Source: Bos javanicus
Taxonomy: Eukaryota > Chordata > Mammalia > Artiodactyla > Bovidae
Assembly (NCBI RefSeq): GCF_032452875.1
Contig: NC_083880.1
Location: 61,268,829-61,332,828 of the forward strand
Direction: 5' to 3'
DNA length: 64,000 nucleotides
Positions 1 to 12,011 of the stretch are shown here, one piece after another (within the stretch, counting starts at the first letter, position 1; each line of letters begins with the position of its first letter). The notes under the pieces are model-generated. The model did not search any database. It was not told the DNA's origin and was given only the letters and a program-made list of their open reading frames with translations. The position numbers and the translations under genes were made by a program.

Positions 1-362
1 TGGAAGGTGAGAGGCAACATTCTCTCCAAGAAGGACTTGTTGCCTCCACTTCAAAGCCTGCTGAGCCTTGCCGTCCAACCTGCAGATTCCAGGGCAAAGG
101 GCATTGGGCATATCTATGACCAGGGTCAGCTCCTCAGAGGGCCAGATCTTGCCAGGCTCTGCCCCAGTGGCCTCAACCTCCTCACCCCAGCACCGCCTCC
201 AACTAGTCCAGACAAGTCCGGGTATTTTCAGCCACCTTTATCTGATCGGAAATGTTTGGAATTCCACAGCAGAAGGCAACAGCTCTGGAGGATTTGGGGA
301 CAGAGCAAATCCCTGCAACCCCTCCCTGCCCCCCACCACATAAGAATGCTCTCACATACAGC

Positions 363-554
363 GTGTGAAAGTTGTTCAGTCGCGTCCGACACTTTGCGAC
401 CCCATGGACTCCTCTGCCCATGGGATTCTCCAGGCAAGAATGCTGGAGTGGATAGCCATTCCCTTCTCCAGGGGATCTTCCCAAGCCAGGGATCAAATCC
501 AGGTCTCCCACACTGCAGGCGGATTCTTTACTGTCTGAACCACCAGGGAAGCCC
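363..554 (-). mobile_element. Bov-tA SINE
   Basis: The tRNA-derived head (complement of CTTCCCTGGTGGTTCAG) is at the right and the Bov-A body at the left, so the element is on minus. It is flanked by imperfect 12-bp duplications, CTCACATACAGC at left and CTCGCGTACAGC at right. Confidence 0.9.
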
Positions 555-930
555 CTCGCGTACAGCCTTGTAACCAAAACCTCAGTGCTGAAGGCTCCCT
601 CAGGCTGCAGCCTCTCTATTTCATCTTCATTGCAGCCCACCAGCCCCCTCAAGGTGCAGAATAGCAAGGTGCCTGAGACTGGTGTCAGGAAAGCTGGAGG
701 ATTCTGTAGCCATGATACTGAGGGAGGGGCCACCTGGAGGTTTGCTGTTCACAGTCAATGCCCACAGCACCAACAAACTGCAGAACACCACCACCACCAG
801 CATGTTCAACCTCTACTCTAAACAGACAGGAAACTGAGACCTGAGGAGGCAAAGGGACCCCCCTCCTCGCAAGGCCTCTTGACTCCTAGAGTCCAACAGT
901 GTGGGTTCTAACACACACAAGTGTGGGTTC

Positions 931-1330
931 TAACCCCAGCTCTGTGACTGCCGGACCTGGGGCAAGATCCTTTATCTCTCCAAGCCCAGGGTACTGTCTA
1001 CAAAGTGAGAATACTGCCATCACAGCCTTAGCAGCAAGGATTAAAAGGTCCATGGCAAGTGCTCAATAATTGTTAGCTGTTGTTTTTTATAGCTAAAAAT
1101 GAATGTCCCCATTTGTGCTTCTCATATTGTAGTCTCATTACTTATAGCTACAAACAAATAACAACAACAACAAAACCCCCACAGCTCATACTGCCTTAGC
1201 CCCTACTTGAATTCTCAAAATCTTCCAAGTAGGTGTTGTCCCCATTTTACCAAAGAAGAAACTAAGACTCAGAGAGGTGAGGAAACTTTGTCTGAGATCT
1301 GGTTACCCAGTGAGGGTTTCTGACTCCACC
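931..1330. mobile_element. Two MIR relics
   Basis: 931-1085 resembles MIR on plus (cloverleaf-derived core 'ccagctctgtgactg', then the conserved tail ending in 'caagtgctcaataattgtt'). 1225-1330 resembles the complement of the same core (cccattttaccaaagaagaaact). Both are old and diverged. Confidence 0.6.
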
Positions 1331-1744
1331 GCACGTTAAGTCTGCCAGTGCAATAGGACAGATGCAGAAGGATGTGACTAAGCTCTTCCTTCCTTCCCCT
1401 CTTACCCACCCAGTGCCCACTACTTGCTGAGGATCTTGAGCCTTGGATCAGAGACCATTTTGAGGCCAGGGCAGAGGCATGTTCCTTGGTAGCCCCCCTG
1501 GGTTTCTTGGTGGCAAGAAGAGAAGTATGCAGATAGCTGCTCTGTGCTTCCCTATTGTCTCCTAACCCAGCCCCTGCAAGGCCAGTCCTTGAAGAGACCC
1601 CCTCCCTCCATCTGGTCATTATCTTGGAAACAAAACATGCCTAGTAGCTTTGGTGGAGCTGTTACCTGAGGTCCAAGATAGACCATGACCTCTTTGTGGG
1701 TTGACCTGTGGGGCTGTAGGAGGATTACCTACTTAGCTCTGGAC

Positions 1745-2330
1745 ACTCATTCATTTCACAAATCTTTATTAAGAGCCCACTGAATGCCAGGCACTATGTT
1801 AAATGCTAGAGATAAAACAGTGACTAAATTAGAAGAAAATTCCTACCTGTGTAAGTTTATAATTTAATGGGACAAGACAGGAAATAAATGTCAGATGGTG
1901 GTTAAGTGCTAAAAAGAAAACTAAATGAGAGAAGGGGTTAAAAAGAAACACTGAAGAGGGCAGAATTAAAACCTGGTCAGGGAAAGCTTCCTTAGGAGGT
2001 GACATCTGGTCAGAGTCCTGAATGAAGTGAGGAAACAGGCACTACAAGGATCTGAGGAAAGGCAGGGGAAGAGCAAGGGCCAGGCCCCGAGGCAGGAACA
2101 CACTCAGGGCACTCCGAGAACAGGGAAGACCCCAGTGTGGCTGAAGCTGAGTGAATGAGGGGAGAATGACAGCGTGGGATCTGGTAGTAGCCAAGGGTCA
2201 GAATGTGCAGGGCCTTGAAGGCCATTTAAAGACTTGAGCCTGTCCTTTGAGTGAACACTGCAGGGTTTTGAGCAGGGGAGAGACATGATCTGACTTTGAT
2301 TTTAACAAAGGCCCTCCGGTTCCTGGGTAG
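1745..2330 (-). mobile_element. L2 relic
   Basis: The sequence starts with the complement of the L2 3' end (TTCATTTCACAAATCTTTAT, AATGCCAGGCACTATG) and continues through the usual L2 3' region (GGAGGTGACATCTGGTCAGAG, cut here to 20 or fewer bases as GAGGTGACATCTGGTCAGAG) to GACATGATCTGACTTTGATT. It is ancient and diverged. Confidence 0.7.
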
Positions 2331-3089
2331 AGACCTGCAGGCGTAAGGGACTGGTGATGACCTGATGCAGCCATCCGGGAAGAACATGAGGGTGGCTTAA
2401 TCAGGATGGTGCCAGGGAAGCTGGAGAGAAGCAGTCAGATTCAGAATTTATTTCGTAACAGTAAAGCTGAAGGGATTTCCTAATGGATTGGATATGGACC
2501 ACGCGAGTTGCTTGCTTCTCTGGCCCTGTTTCTCATCTACAAAAGGCAGGGTAAAAGGCCTTTGAGGATTTTTTTCCCAGCTTGATAACTACGCGAACCC
2601 TGTGGGAGGAAAAAAGAGATAAAACCACTTCTGCTGTCAAAGCCATTTGCTCACCTGACCTCTAGGCACATGCAGGATCATGGAGTAGCCAGACCCAGGT
2701 AGGGGTGGGCATAGCTTTATTGATAAGGGGAGGGGTGGGGCATCAGAGCTGTGCTATGTGTATCTAGGGCCTGCTAGGCAGAAAGTGCTCAGTGTGAGTG
2801 AATGCGGCAACGCTGGGAGGCCAGGATGTGTGCAAGAACGTTCCAGGTCCTTCTAAGTTAACAAAAGAAGCCTGGCCCAAGGGATTCCTCTCCCGGCTTT
2901 CCTTCTGCATCCATTACATGGGCTGAGTCTCAAGTTCCCGTTCTTCATGAATGGGAGACTTCGATATCTGAAATCACCAAAGTAGAATTTCAGGGCTGGA
3001 AGGAAGCAGAGACACGTCTGACCCCCTCTAAACACAATTTCAGCCATCACTGTTTGAGTTTTATTTATGTGTCATGATCATTATGAACA

Positions 3090-3430
3090 TTTTCCTATCA
3101 ATTGACTTGCTTTTTATTTTTATTTTCATTAGAGTTCACTCTTTTAAAAAAATTTTTAAATGGAGATAGTTGCTTCACAACATTGTGTTGGTTTCTGCCA
3201 TGTATCAACATGAATTGGTCATAGGTTATACATATGTCCCCTCCCTCTTGAACCTCCCTCCCACCCCTCGAAGTGGTCGCAAAGCACCGGTTTGAGCTCC
3301 CTGAGTCATACAGCAAATTCCCACTGCCTATCTGTTTTACATATGATAGTGTATTTGTTTCCATGCTACTCTGTCCATTCGTCCCACCCTCTCCTTCCCC
3401 CGCTGTATCTACAAGTTTGACTCACTTTTT
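3090..3430 (-). mobile_element. L1 3' untranslated fragment (ruminant L1)
   Basis: Contains TTGTGTTGGTTTCTGCCATG and ATATGTCCCCTCCCTCTTGA, the complement of a ruminant L1 3' end. The same family is seen attached to L1 ORF2 sequence at 56784-57566 in this window, which supports the call. Confidence 0.75.
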
Positions 3431-3699
3431 AAAGTACTTTTTTCCGTACACACTTAGATGTACAGAAAAGTCTTAACCTACTCCCCAGCTTGTTCTTTCT
3501 GCATCTTTCCTCCTTTTACTGAATGATAGTGGTTTCATCTGTCCCGGTATGGAAGTCTGGAACACCTTGCAGTCATCCTTAAGTATTCTCTAGCTCTGAT
3601 CTGTCAGAAAATTCCTCTGAATATATATTCAAAATTTATCCAGAATTTCACCACTTCTTACCACCCCCACCGTCCGAACCAACATCATTTTTCTGCCTG

Positions 3700-4266
3700 T
3701 GTTGTTATAACCACATCCTTCCTGATTTCTCTGTTTCTTCCCTCTCTGGTCCTTCACACTGGAGCCAGCATAAGAGTCCTCTAAAGGCAGTAGGATCCGA
3801 ACCTGTCTGCTTAAAACACTCCACTGCCTACCCTTCCCATATCACTCAGAGGAAAAGCCACTGTGTCTCACCAGGGCTTACACAAACCTCTGTCTTCTAC
3901 CACCCTCCTTTGTGCCCTCTGTTCTAGCCACACTCATCTCTGGTCTTCCTCAAACATGCCAAGCACACCCTTCTTACCTTGGGGCTTCTGCACCTGTTCC
4001 CTCCGTCTAGAATGTTCTTACCACAGACTGTCACATGGTTTACTCCCTCAGGTCACGCAGATCTCTGCTCGCATGGCTCCTCCTCAGAGAAGCCTTTCCC
4101 AATCACTCTTTATTAAAACAAACAAATACCAGGTGTTACCTAGCCACTGTCCATCCCAACCACCATTCCCTGTCTCTTCTGAATGTAAAAACTCCATGAA
4201 GGCATATCTCCCAGTAGTTAGAATGGTGCCTGGCATAGGCAGACACTCAGTAAGTATTTGCTAAAT
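3700..4266 (+). mobile_element. L2 relic
   Basis: Typical L2 3' region: TTGGGGCTTCTGCACCTGTT, CAGAGAAGCCTTTCCCAATC, and the end GTGCCTGGCATAGG...CAGTAAGTATTTGCTAAATGA. Diverged. Confidence 0.7.
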
Positions 4267-5949
4267 GAAAAACTCGAATGAAAAGGCAACATATTATTAT
4301 TGATATAAACAGAAAACTAATATCATTTGCCACAAATGACAATCAACATAAAATAAAAACACTATTAAAAATTTTTAATGTTTATTTGCATATCATCTGT
4401 AAGTTATCTTGAAGGTAATTGGTACCGATCCTGGTCCCACATCTTTATAAAGGAGATACATGAGGTCTCTGGTGGAGAAAGCTCAGGAAGAAATCAGCCA
4501 GTCAATTAGAGGCCAGTTCAGAGCAGCCACACAGGTGCCCTTTCCCTGGCTTGGAACCATGGCCCTGCCCTCCAGACTGCAGGCGAAGAGACTGAATCTT
4601 GGGATGGGCACAGCTAGGCTGGACCAATGGAGCCTATCTGAAGGGCCAGGAAAGCTCACCCCTTGCACAGGCACAGAACTGGCAGCTCTGCTGAAGAGAA
4701 CAAAGGCCAAGCTAGAGGAGGCTCGTGGGGCTGCACCGTGGGGGACGGGCATGCATAAACCTGTAGGCAAGGTCCATGGAGACCAGACAGCTGAGAGCAG
4801 AAAGGAAAACAGGCTAGGTCCCAAAGGGTGGTAGCTTCAATCCCGTAAACACCAGACAGGCGTGGGGGTTCGGGTGCAGGCCTAGGGGCCCAACTGAGCC
4901 CAGGGGGAAGACAAGACCTTCCCAGTCTCCTCCAACAGCGATGATGAGGCCAAGCTGCCCTGAGGAGAGCACTGCCAACCCTGCTACTATTAACCACAGC
5001 AGGCATTAGACATTAGGGGGGAAAGAGACAGGGACACCCTCCTAGTCCCCACATCCAGATGGTCTCTCCCAGCACCCTCCTAAGTCCTAGCCAGCTCCAT
5101 CTACCTGGGCCCTTGAGGACTGGACCCCTGTTTGGAGGGGAACTTTCTTTTCCCATCCCCACAGGGCTGAGCACACATGGCTGCAGGTGCAGGGGGTAGA
5201 TCGAGAGCTGTTATAACTGCCAGGCCAGCAACGCCTGACCTACATCTCCATGGTTGGTCATGCAAAGAAAAATACCAGGGATTTCCGTTGGTGTTCACCC
5301 AATGCAGCTGCCAAGGGAAGGCTGGGCCTTTTGAAGGCCTGTTGTGAGTGGGGTGGAACAAGTGGTAAGCTGGCTGACACAGGCTAGGGGCTGGCCTCTG
5401 AATTATTTCCTGGTTTTGAGGACCTCCTTAGTTTTCAGAGAATCTATCAAATGTTTACCTTTTTTCTACCAAGGTCATCTACTGAAGCTCCCCCTGCCCC
5501 CCCTTTTAGTATATCACCCTTAATAAGAATTGAGAGAGAAAGAGAAAATGAGAATGAAATTATATTTGGGAAAAAACTGCCCAAACTAAACATTTGTTCT
5601 AACTGTAAACTGTTGGCATCTGGAAGGAGGCTTTAGGTTTGCATAGAAAAAAAGACAATTTGGAATCCAGTTTTGCAAGGTAGTGTGAAAACAACCTGGG
5701 ACCTCAATGTCAGGATGCTGTGTTTATTACTGCTTTGTGGTGGGCAGAGACCTATCTGGCTGTGGAGAAGTCAGTTAAGCACCCTGGCCTCGCTCTTCTC
5801 ATCTGTCAAGTGTGGAGGAGGGACCAGAGGATCTCTAAGGCTCTCTCTACAGCTTCAAAGTGCTTTGATCCGATCCCCGAGGCCTTCCTCTGGCAGAATT
5901 GCACCCCACCCCCATTAGGGCAGGGGCGCAACATTGTGTAAGAAAAAAG

Positions 5950-6120
5950 TAAGCTCTCTTTGGTGACAAGAGACCCGAGTTCTAACCCAGTGTTGCAATT
6001 TATTAACTCACTGTGTAGTCTTGGGCAAGTCACTGCAACTCTGGGGGCACATCACTTTTTTCACATGTAAATCAAAGACTTGAAAGTGGGTTGAAAAAAG
6101 CTCTACAGGTACTCCAGTGT
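5950..6120 (+). mobile_element. MIR relic
   Basis: Core 'gacccgagttctaaccc' followed by 'tcttgggcaagtcactgc', typical of MIR on plus. Confidence 0.6.
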
Positions 6121-6434
6121 TACTGTGCCTCCCTTATGTCACTGACCCCTTAGCATACACCTGCCTCCTAAAGGGCATGTTCTTCACCTGCAATTGCCTC
6201 AACCTGCAAATCATAAGACCGTAGAGACAAAACAGAGGGAAGGTGTGAGAACCCCCCTCTAAACCCCCTTCTATCTGACTGCAGAGCTTGTGTTCTCCGA
6301 CTACAAAAATGTGGAGGTGGCATGGATGGTGGAAAGGACTTGGGATTTGGAGTCAGAAGACCTCAGTTCCCTTCATGGTTGAGAGGAAGACCTCCTCTAC
6401 ACCTCCCGGCACAATCAGAGGCTCAGTGAGATAA

Positions 6435-6647
6435 CGCATGTGCGCTCAGTTCTCAGTCGTGTCTGACTCATTGTGACCCTTTGGACTATAGCCTGCCAGG
6501 CTCCTTTATCCATGGAATTTTCCAGGCAAGGATACTGAAGTGGGTTGTCATATCCTCCTCCTGGGGATTGTCCTGGCCCACGGATCGAACCTGCATCTCT
6601 TGCACTGGCAGGTGGATTCTTTACCGCTGAGCCACCTGGAAGCCCCT
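6435..6647 (-). mobile_element. Bov-tA SINE inserted into a MIR-like segment
   Basis: Complete minus-strand Bov-tA with the head at right (CCACCTGGAAGCCCC). Direct repeats GTGAGATAA at 6426-6434 and 6648-6656 are the target-site duplication. The flanks (6300-6425 and 6657-6700) look like one MIR copy. Confidence 0.9.
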
Positions 6648-7956
6648 GTGAGATAATATATGGATGCAAGGCAGCACTGGACAAAATTCAGTCAATGACC
6701 CTGTGCTATTATGCTGTGACCCAAGCCTGGGTTTCCCCACAGCATGAAGGAAAGCAGAAGGAACAGCTGTAATATCTTAGGGGTGTAACAGCTCCACTTT
6801 TAAGTCTTCTGTCCTGAACACCTTGGCCTCTCTCTTCTTAGCTGTATCTGTCCATCCTTCCAGACTCCCTTTACCTGGAGTCTCCAGGCCACCCAGCACA
6901 GAGTCCGCAGTGCTCTCCCTGAGAGGCTATGGAAGGGCTGAGTCCTGAATCTGACGCTAACTTGCTGTGCACTCTGGGCTGATCACTTAAACTCTGAGTC
7001 TCAGGGTCCTTACTTATAGGTACCTACAGTCTCATGACCTAAGTTGTTAAGAGGTATGCCTATATGCCTATACTTTATACATCTCTTCTCTCCCATGGGA
7101 CCAGTGAGCACCTCACAGGTGTGCAAAGAGCACCTGTTAAATGACTGGGAGAAGGGTCCTTTCTGAGGCAACATCAGTGGGAGACCATCGCCAATGACCA
7201 CTCACCAATCCTCGGGCATCACACTGCAGCCCACTCTTTGCCACCCTGTCCTGAATGGTGGGGACAGGGGTGGGGAGTATGAGGTAAAGGGGAGCTGTAG
7301 ACCCTCTCCTCTAAAGCAGTCACTGTGAGGTGGAGAAGCCAGATTCTCCATCTGAGACGGCATCAAACAATACAGAAAAGTGGAAGAGGCAGAGAGCCAA
7401 GGGATATCCATGGACACTAGAGTGCGTGAGTGAGGGTATCCGAGTCTACTAGATTGCACTTGGATTCTGTCCTTAGTAGTATCTGATCTGTCTTACTCTT
7501 GGTTCACTACTCTGGACAACAGGGACAGTATGTTTCCCAAGCAGGATTACTGTGAGGGTTTAAAAATACAACACAGTGCACTTTAAAGCACCCTGCACGT
7601 AAGAGGTACTCAATAAATGTCCGCAATTAGGTTTCATTAGTACATTCATCATAGATGGCTTATGTCATTGGGCCCCTCTGCCAGCCAAGAGACTGCACAC
7701 CAAGAACCAGTAAGACTTATGGCTCTCTACAGCAACTGGAGCTCTGGATGGAGAAAATTCTCTCGACAGAATCCTGATTAGATTTGGAAACTATAGAACT
7801 CTCAGCTCAAAACAGACCAGAGACCTCAGCTCAGACATATGTGAGTCCCCTCTGGGGACTCCACAGCTTCCTGGCTGTGTGTTCTTCAGGCCAGTTACTC
7901 TGAGCCTGATTCCTCATCTGTATTAGACTCTGAGACCACGTGTTATTCCTCCTGAG

Positions 7957-8036
7957 GGGCAGTCAGCATGTTATTTAAGAGCATAAGTGTTAGAGAATTT
8001 AAACCTGTGTTTGAATCCCAGCTCTGCAATTTACTA
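7957..8036 (+). mobile_element. MIR, left part (split by a mariner)
   Basis: 'aacctgtgtttgaatcccagctctgc' type core (here 7999-8028) ends at AATTTACTA; the reading resumes at 9449 with TAGCTTGGGTCACTGACC. Confidence 0.7.
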
Positions 8037-9448
8037 TTAGGTTGGTGCAAAAGTAACTGTGGTTTTTGCATTATGGAAATTTACCTTTTAATATTGGAAT
8101 ACATTCTAAATAAATGTGGTTATGTTATACATCATTTTAATGTGCATTTCGCGCTTTGTTTATTTTTTTGCTAATGACTTATTGGAGAAGGAAATGGCGA
8201 CCCACTCTAGTATTCTTGCCTGGAGAATCCCAAGGACAGAGGAGCCTGGTGGGCTAGTCCATGGGGTTGCAAGAGTGGGACATGACTTAGCAACTAAACT
8301 ACCACCACCACCACTAAAGACTTATCACTTGCTATTTATTTTATATTTATTTTAGACTATGGAAATGATATTAGACAAAAAGCCAATTTGAGCGATTTCC
8401 TTATTTGAGTTCAAAATGGGTTGTAAAGCAGTGGAGACAACTCGAAACATCAACAACACATTTGATCCAGAAACTGCAGACGAACGCACAGTGCAGTATG
8501 GTTCAAGAAGTTTTGCAAAGGAGATGAGAGCCTTGACGATGAGCGCGGTGGCCAACCATCGGAAGCTGACAATGATAACTGAGAGCATCACTGAAGCTGA
8601 TCCTCTTATAACTACACAAGAAGTGGCCAAAGAACTCAAATGTTGACCATTCTACAGTCATTTGACATTTGAAGCAAATTGAAAAGGTGAAAAAGCTCAA
8701 GAAGCAGGTTCCTCATCAGCTGTCCGCAAATCAAAAAAATCATCATACTGAAGTGCTGTCTTCTCTTATGCCACACAACAACGAGCCATTTCTTAATCAG
8801 ATCGTGGTGTGTGAAGAAAAGTGGATTTTGTACAACAACTGACAATGACCAGCTCAGTGCCTGGACTGAGAAAAAGCTCCAAAGCACTTCCCAAAGCCAA
8901 ACTTGCACCAAAAAAGATCATGGTCACTGATGTTCTGCTGCCGGTCTGATCCACTACAGCTTTCTGAATCCCAGTGAAACCATTACATCTGAGAAGTATG
9001 CTCAGAAAATCGATGAGATGCACCAAAAGTTGCAACTGCAGCCAGCACTGGTCAACAGAAAGAGCCCAATTCTTCTCCACAACTCCCAACCGCATGCTGC
9101 ACAACCAGTGCTTCAAAGGTTGAACGAATTGGGCTATGATGTTTTGCCTCATCTGCCATATTCACCTGACCTCTCGCCAACCGACTACCACTTCTTCAAG
9201 CATCTTGACAACTTTTTGCAGGGAAAACACTTCCACAACCAGCAGGAGGCAGAAAACGCTTTCTAAGAGTTCGTGGAATCCCAAAGCATGGATTTTTATG
9301 CTACAGGAATAAACAAAGTTATTTCTCATTGGCAAAAATGTGTTGATTGTAATGGTTCCTATTTTGACTAATAAGGACATGTTTGAGCCTACTTATAATG
9401 ATTTAAAATACATGGTCCAAAACCACAATTACATTTGCACCAACCTAA
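8037..9448 (+). mobile_element. Mariner DNA transposon, inactive, with SINE inside
   Basis: The ends are inverted repeats of about 30 bp starting TTAGGTTGGTGCAAAAGTAA at left and the complement of TTAGGTTGGTGCAAATGTAA at right, as in Hsmar1-type mariners, flanked by TA at 8035-8036 and 9449-9450. The internal sequence is a broken mariner transposase: an N-terminal frame at 8416-8646, a frame with EEKWILYNN near 8814-8843, and a C-terminal frame (9018-9266) with SPDLSPTDYHFFKHL. The first catalytic Asp appears as Glu, the usual HDNARPH is HNSQPH, and the reading frame is interrupted several times, so it cannot encode an active enzyme. It is a relic of the early ruminant or older mariner wave. 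Confidence 0.92.
8183..8313 (+). mobile_element. Bov-A SINE unit inside the mariner
   Basis: Bov-A body from GGAGAAGGAAATGGCGACCC to CTTAGCAACTAAAC and a short ACC-rich tail. Flanked by CTAATGACTTAT (8171-8182) and CTAAAGACTTAT (8314-8325), a 12-bp duplication with one mismatch. Confidence 0.9.
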
Positions 9449-9550
9449 TAGCTTGGGTCACTGACCATAGTACACTGTTAAACCTTCCTGTGCTTTTTTT
9501 ATCTAAAAATGTTCCTTGTTGGCTGGCTGTATTACTGGGTCTGGCACATA
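9449..9550 (+). mobile_element. MIR, right part (split by a mariner)
   Basis: Continuation of the MIR at 7957-8036: removal of the mariner and one TA restores a MIR-like 'tttactagcttgggtcac'. Confidence 0.6.
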
Positions 9551-9734
9551 GTAACAGTATCACTTGATACACGAAAGTGTGATCTTTGTATCTAGAGCCT
9601 GTCATGGGAAAGCACTCAGTAAGTATGCTGAATCAGGCCCTGACTGCCCCGGTGGGAGGGTGCAGGGAGGAAGATGCTCCTGTGAGCTGGCACTGCTGCT
9701 AATGGCCCACATTGGTGATGTCTATCAAATCACA

Positions 9735-10340
9735 AGAGCACACACCCTTTGACCCTGCAACTGCACTTTGAGGGATTGATCCTCCACAGACAGCCTGTAG
9801 TCACACGTGGGCCAAACGACAAATATAGAGGGCTGTTCAGTGAGCAGCCCTAATGGGGCTAAAAAATTGCCTCCCAAATGTCTACCACTGCACCCCACTC
9901 CAGTACTCTAGCCTGGAAAATCCCATGGGCGGAGGAGCCTGGTAGGCTGCAGTCCATGGGGTTGCGAAGAGTCGGACACGACTGAGCAACTTCACTTTCA
10001 CTTTTCACTTTTACGCATTGGAGAAGGAAATGGCAACCCACTCCAATGTTCTTGCCTGGAGAATCCCAGGGGCGGGGGAGCCTGGTGGGCTGCCGTCTAT
10101 GGGGTCGCACAGAATCGGACACGACTGAAGCGACTTAGCAGCAGCAGCAGCAGGAACTGGTTCAATAAAGGACAGTATTGTGTACGGAATACACTGCAGC
10201 TATTAAGAATGAGAAAGTTCTTGATGGACTGATATGCAATGATCTCTGAGAGATACTGCTAAGTGAGAAAATCAAGGTACCAAACAGTATTTATAGCACA
10301 TAGCTGTTTGTATATCATGGGAAATATATGTGATTGCTTA
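9735..10340 (+). mobile_element. Ancient L1 3' fragment interrupted by Bov-A2
   Basis: 'accctgcaactgcac', 'gaatacactgcagctattaag' and 'ctgctaagtgagaaaatcaag' resemble old L1 ORF2-to-3' sequence on plus. The Bov-A2 at 9891-10154 interrupts it. Confidence 0.5.
9891..10154 (+). mobile_element. Bov-A2 SINE
   Basis: Two tandem Bov-A units joined by the TTCACTTTTCACTTTT linker, ending in a short CAG-repeat tail (10139-10153). The first unit lacks its first bases. Confidence 0.9.
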
Positions 10341-10530
10341 TGTCTACAGAGTCCACTCTCCCAGGAAGGGAACTGGGTAGCTAGGAGAAAAAAGTGGGAA
10401 GGAGACATTTGTTCCTTTCAAAATTGGAACCCCATGAATATATTATCTATTCCAAGAAAACTAATAAAAAGTTAAGGGCAGGGTGGTTTGAGAGAGGACA
10501 GAAGAGAAAAAGAGAAATGAATTCTCCCAT

Positions 10531-10579
10531 AAGAAGCAGTTGGAAAAAAAAAAGAAAAAAAAAAAAAAGAAGCAGTTGG
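10531..10579 (+). mobile_element. Poly(A)-only retrotransposition scar
   Basis: The 13-mer AAGAAGCAGTTGG occurs at 10531-10543 and again at 10567-10579. Between them is only A10-G-A12 (10544-10566). This is what an extreme 5' truncation of a retrotransposed RNA would leave: poly(A) and target-site duplication without a body. Slippage-based tandem duplication is the alternative. Confidence 0.6.
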
Positions 10580-11149
10580 GACTGCCCAAAGACAGTCCCT
10601 GTGGCCAGTTATCACACTATCAGAAAAAAAAGACAACTCTGGTATTTGCATCCTGTGACACCAAAATAGCACCACCACTGTATGACCAGCTACACTGGGG
10701 CTGCCCCCATCGCTGACCCTTTGGCCCCAGGCAAGGACCAGGAGCCATGATGAAGTTTCTCTGTCCTCTAGGTTAAGTTTGTCCAGGGGAAAAGAAGGTT
10801 CTAGTTAAAGTAAAAATTATCCCTGATAGTCTCAGGAGAAAAAACGAAAAAGTGGGGACCTAGCTCTGGAGGAACATGGGCAGTCAGGCTCTAGGGGGAG
10901 GGCTGGCAAGCAGGCCTGAAAACCCCCTCCTCCTCCCACCTTTCTTCTCCTAAGCCCCCAACCACTCCTTCTCCTCCTGTTTTCCTTAACAATCTGCCTG
11001 CATGCTAAAAAACACTCTATCAGATAGGGACTCCTAGAAGTAAATGGAGACCCAACTGGCTCTGGAAGAAATATACATGGCTAATCAAATGTAAGAAAAG
11101 ATGCTTTACTTCCTAAGTAACCCTGAAAATAGTCCTTGAATATTTTTAA

Positions 11150-11720
11150 CTTTTGATTATGAGAATATTTAAACGTGTACAAAAGTAGACAGAATGATAA
11201 AATGAACCACCCCCACTCAGCTTCAACAATTATCAACTTCATACCGATCGGATTTTACGTGTTTCCACTCTCCCTTGCACGCATGCGCGCTAAGTCGTTT
11301 GTTTCAGTTGCGCCCAACTCTGTGACTCTATGGGCTGAGGATCTATGGACTGTAGCCCACCAGGCTCCTCAGTCAATGGGATTCTCCAGGCAAGAAATAC
11401 TGGAGTGGGTTGCCATGCCCTCCTACAGAGGATTTTCCCAACTCAGGGATCAAACCTGTCCGTGTCTCCTAAATTCGTAGGCAGGTTCTTTACCACTAGC
11501 GCCACCTGGAAAACCCACTCTCCCTTACCCCTGTATTATTCTGAAGCAAATTCTAGACATAGTTTAATATGTGCTTCTAAAAAAGGAAAAAAAAATTCCA
11601 TAATTGCAATACCATTATTGTATCTAATATTTGAAGAAATCCAACAAAAGTCATGGAAGGGTTTTAAATGTGATCAAAACTCCCAAAGAGGGCACCTTTG
11701 TTCAACATGAAATATTAATG
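11150..11720 (+). mobile_element. Ancient interspersed repeat split by Bov-tA
   Basis: 'aacgtgtacaaaagtagacag', 'cttcaacaattatcaact' and, after the SINE, 'attctgaagcaaattctagac' belong to one old mammalian repeat whose class I cannot name safely (probably an L1 3' end). Confidence 0.45.
11277..11514 (-). mobile_element. Bov-tA SINE
   Basis: Minus-strand Bov-tA with tRNA-like head at right. A perfect 12-bp target-site duplication CCACTCTCCCTT is at 11265-11276 and 11515-11526. Confidence 0.92.
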
Positions 11721-12011
11721 CAGTGTATATAATAAGCTCTAGGTACAACTGAAGTTATAAATAATTCAGATTTATAGATGTTTAAAGCCTATTGAAATAA
11801 AGGTATTCCACCAACAAAAATACTAAGATGACATGAAAGTCAATTCTAGATCTATTAAAGACTTAAATGTGAAAGGCAAAACTTCAAAACTTTAAGGAGA
11901 AAATACAACTGTCTTTAGGACTACAGATTAAGGAAGGATTTCTTCAACATAACACAAAATGTGTAAATTGTGGAAGAAAAGATTCAACTACACTAAAATT
12001 AAGACATTTTA

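Noticed and set aside
4460..4834. 124-codon plus frame in BCL2L1 intron 2
   Set aside because: Overlaps equally long frames on the other strand, no domain, no splice or promoter context; treated as chance.
8160..8355. Frame joining mariner and SINE sequence
   Set aside because: Artificial fusion across the SINE insertion; no coding meaning.
10139..10153. CAG trinucleotide repeat as an unstable coding repeat
   Set aside because: It is the ordinary tail of a Bov-A2 SINE; the same holds for those at 29614, 42344, 46378 and 52246.
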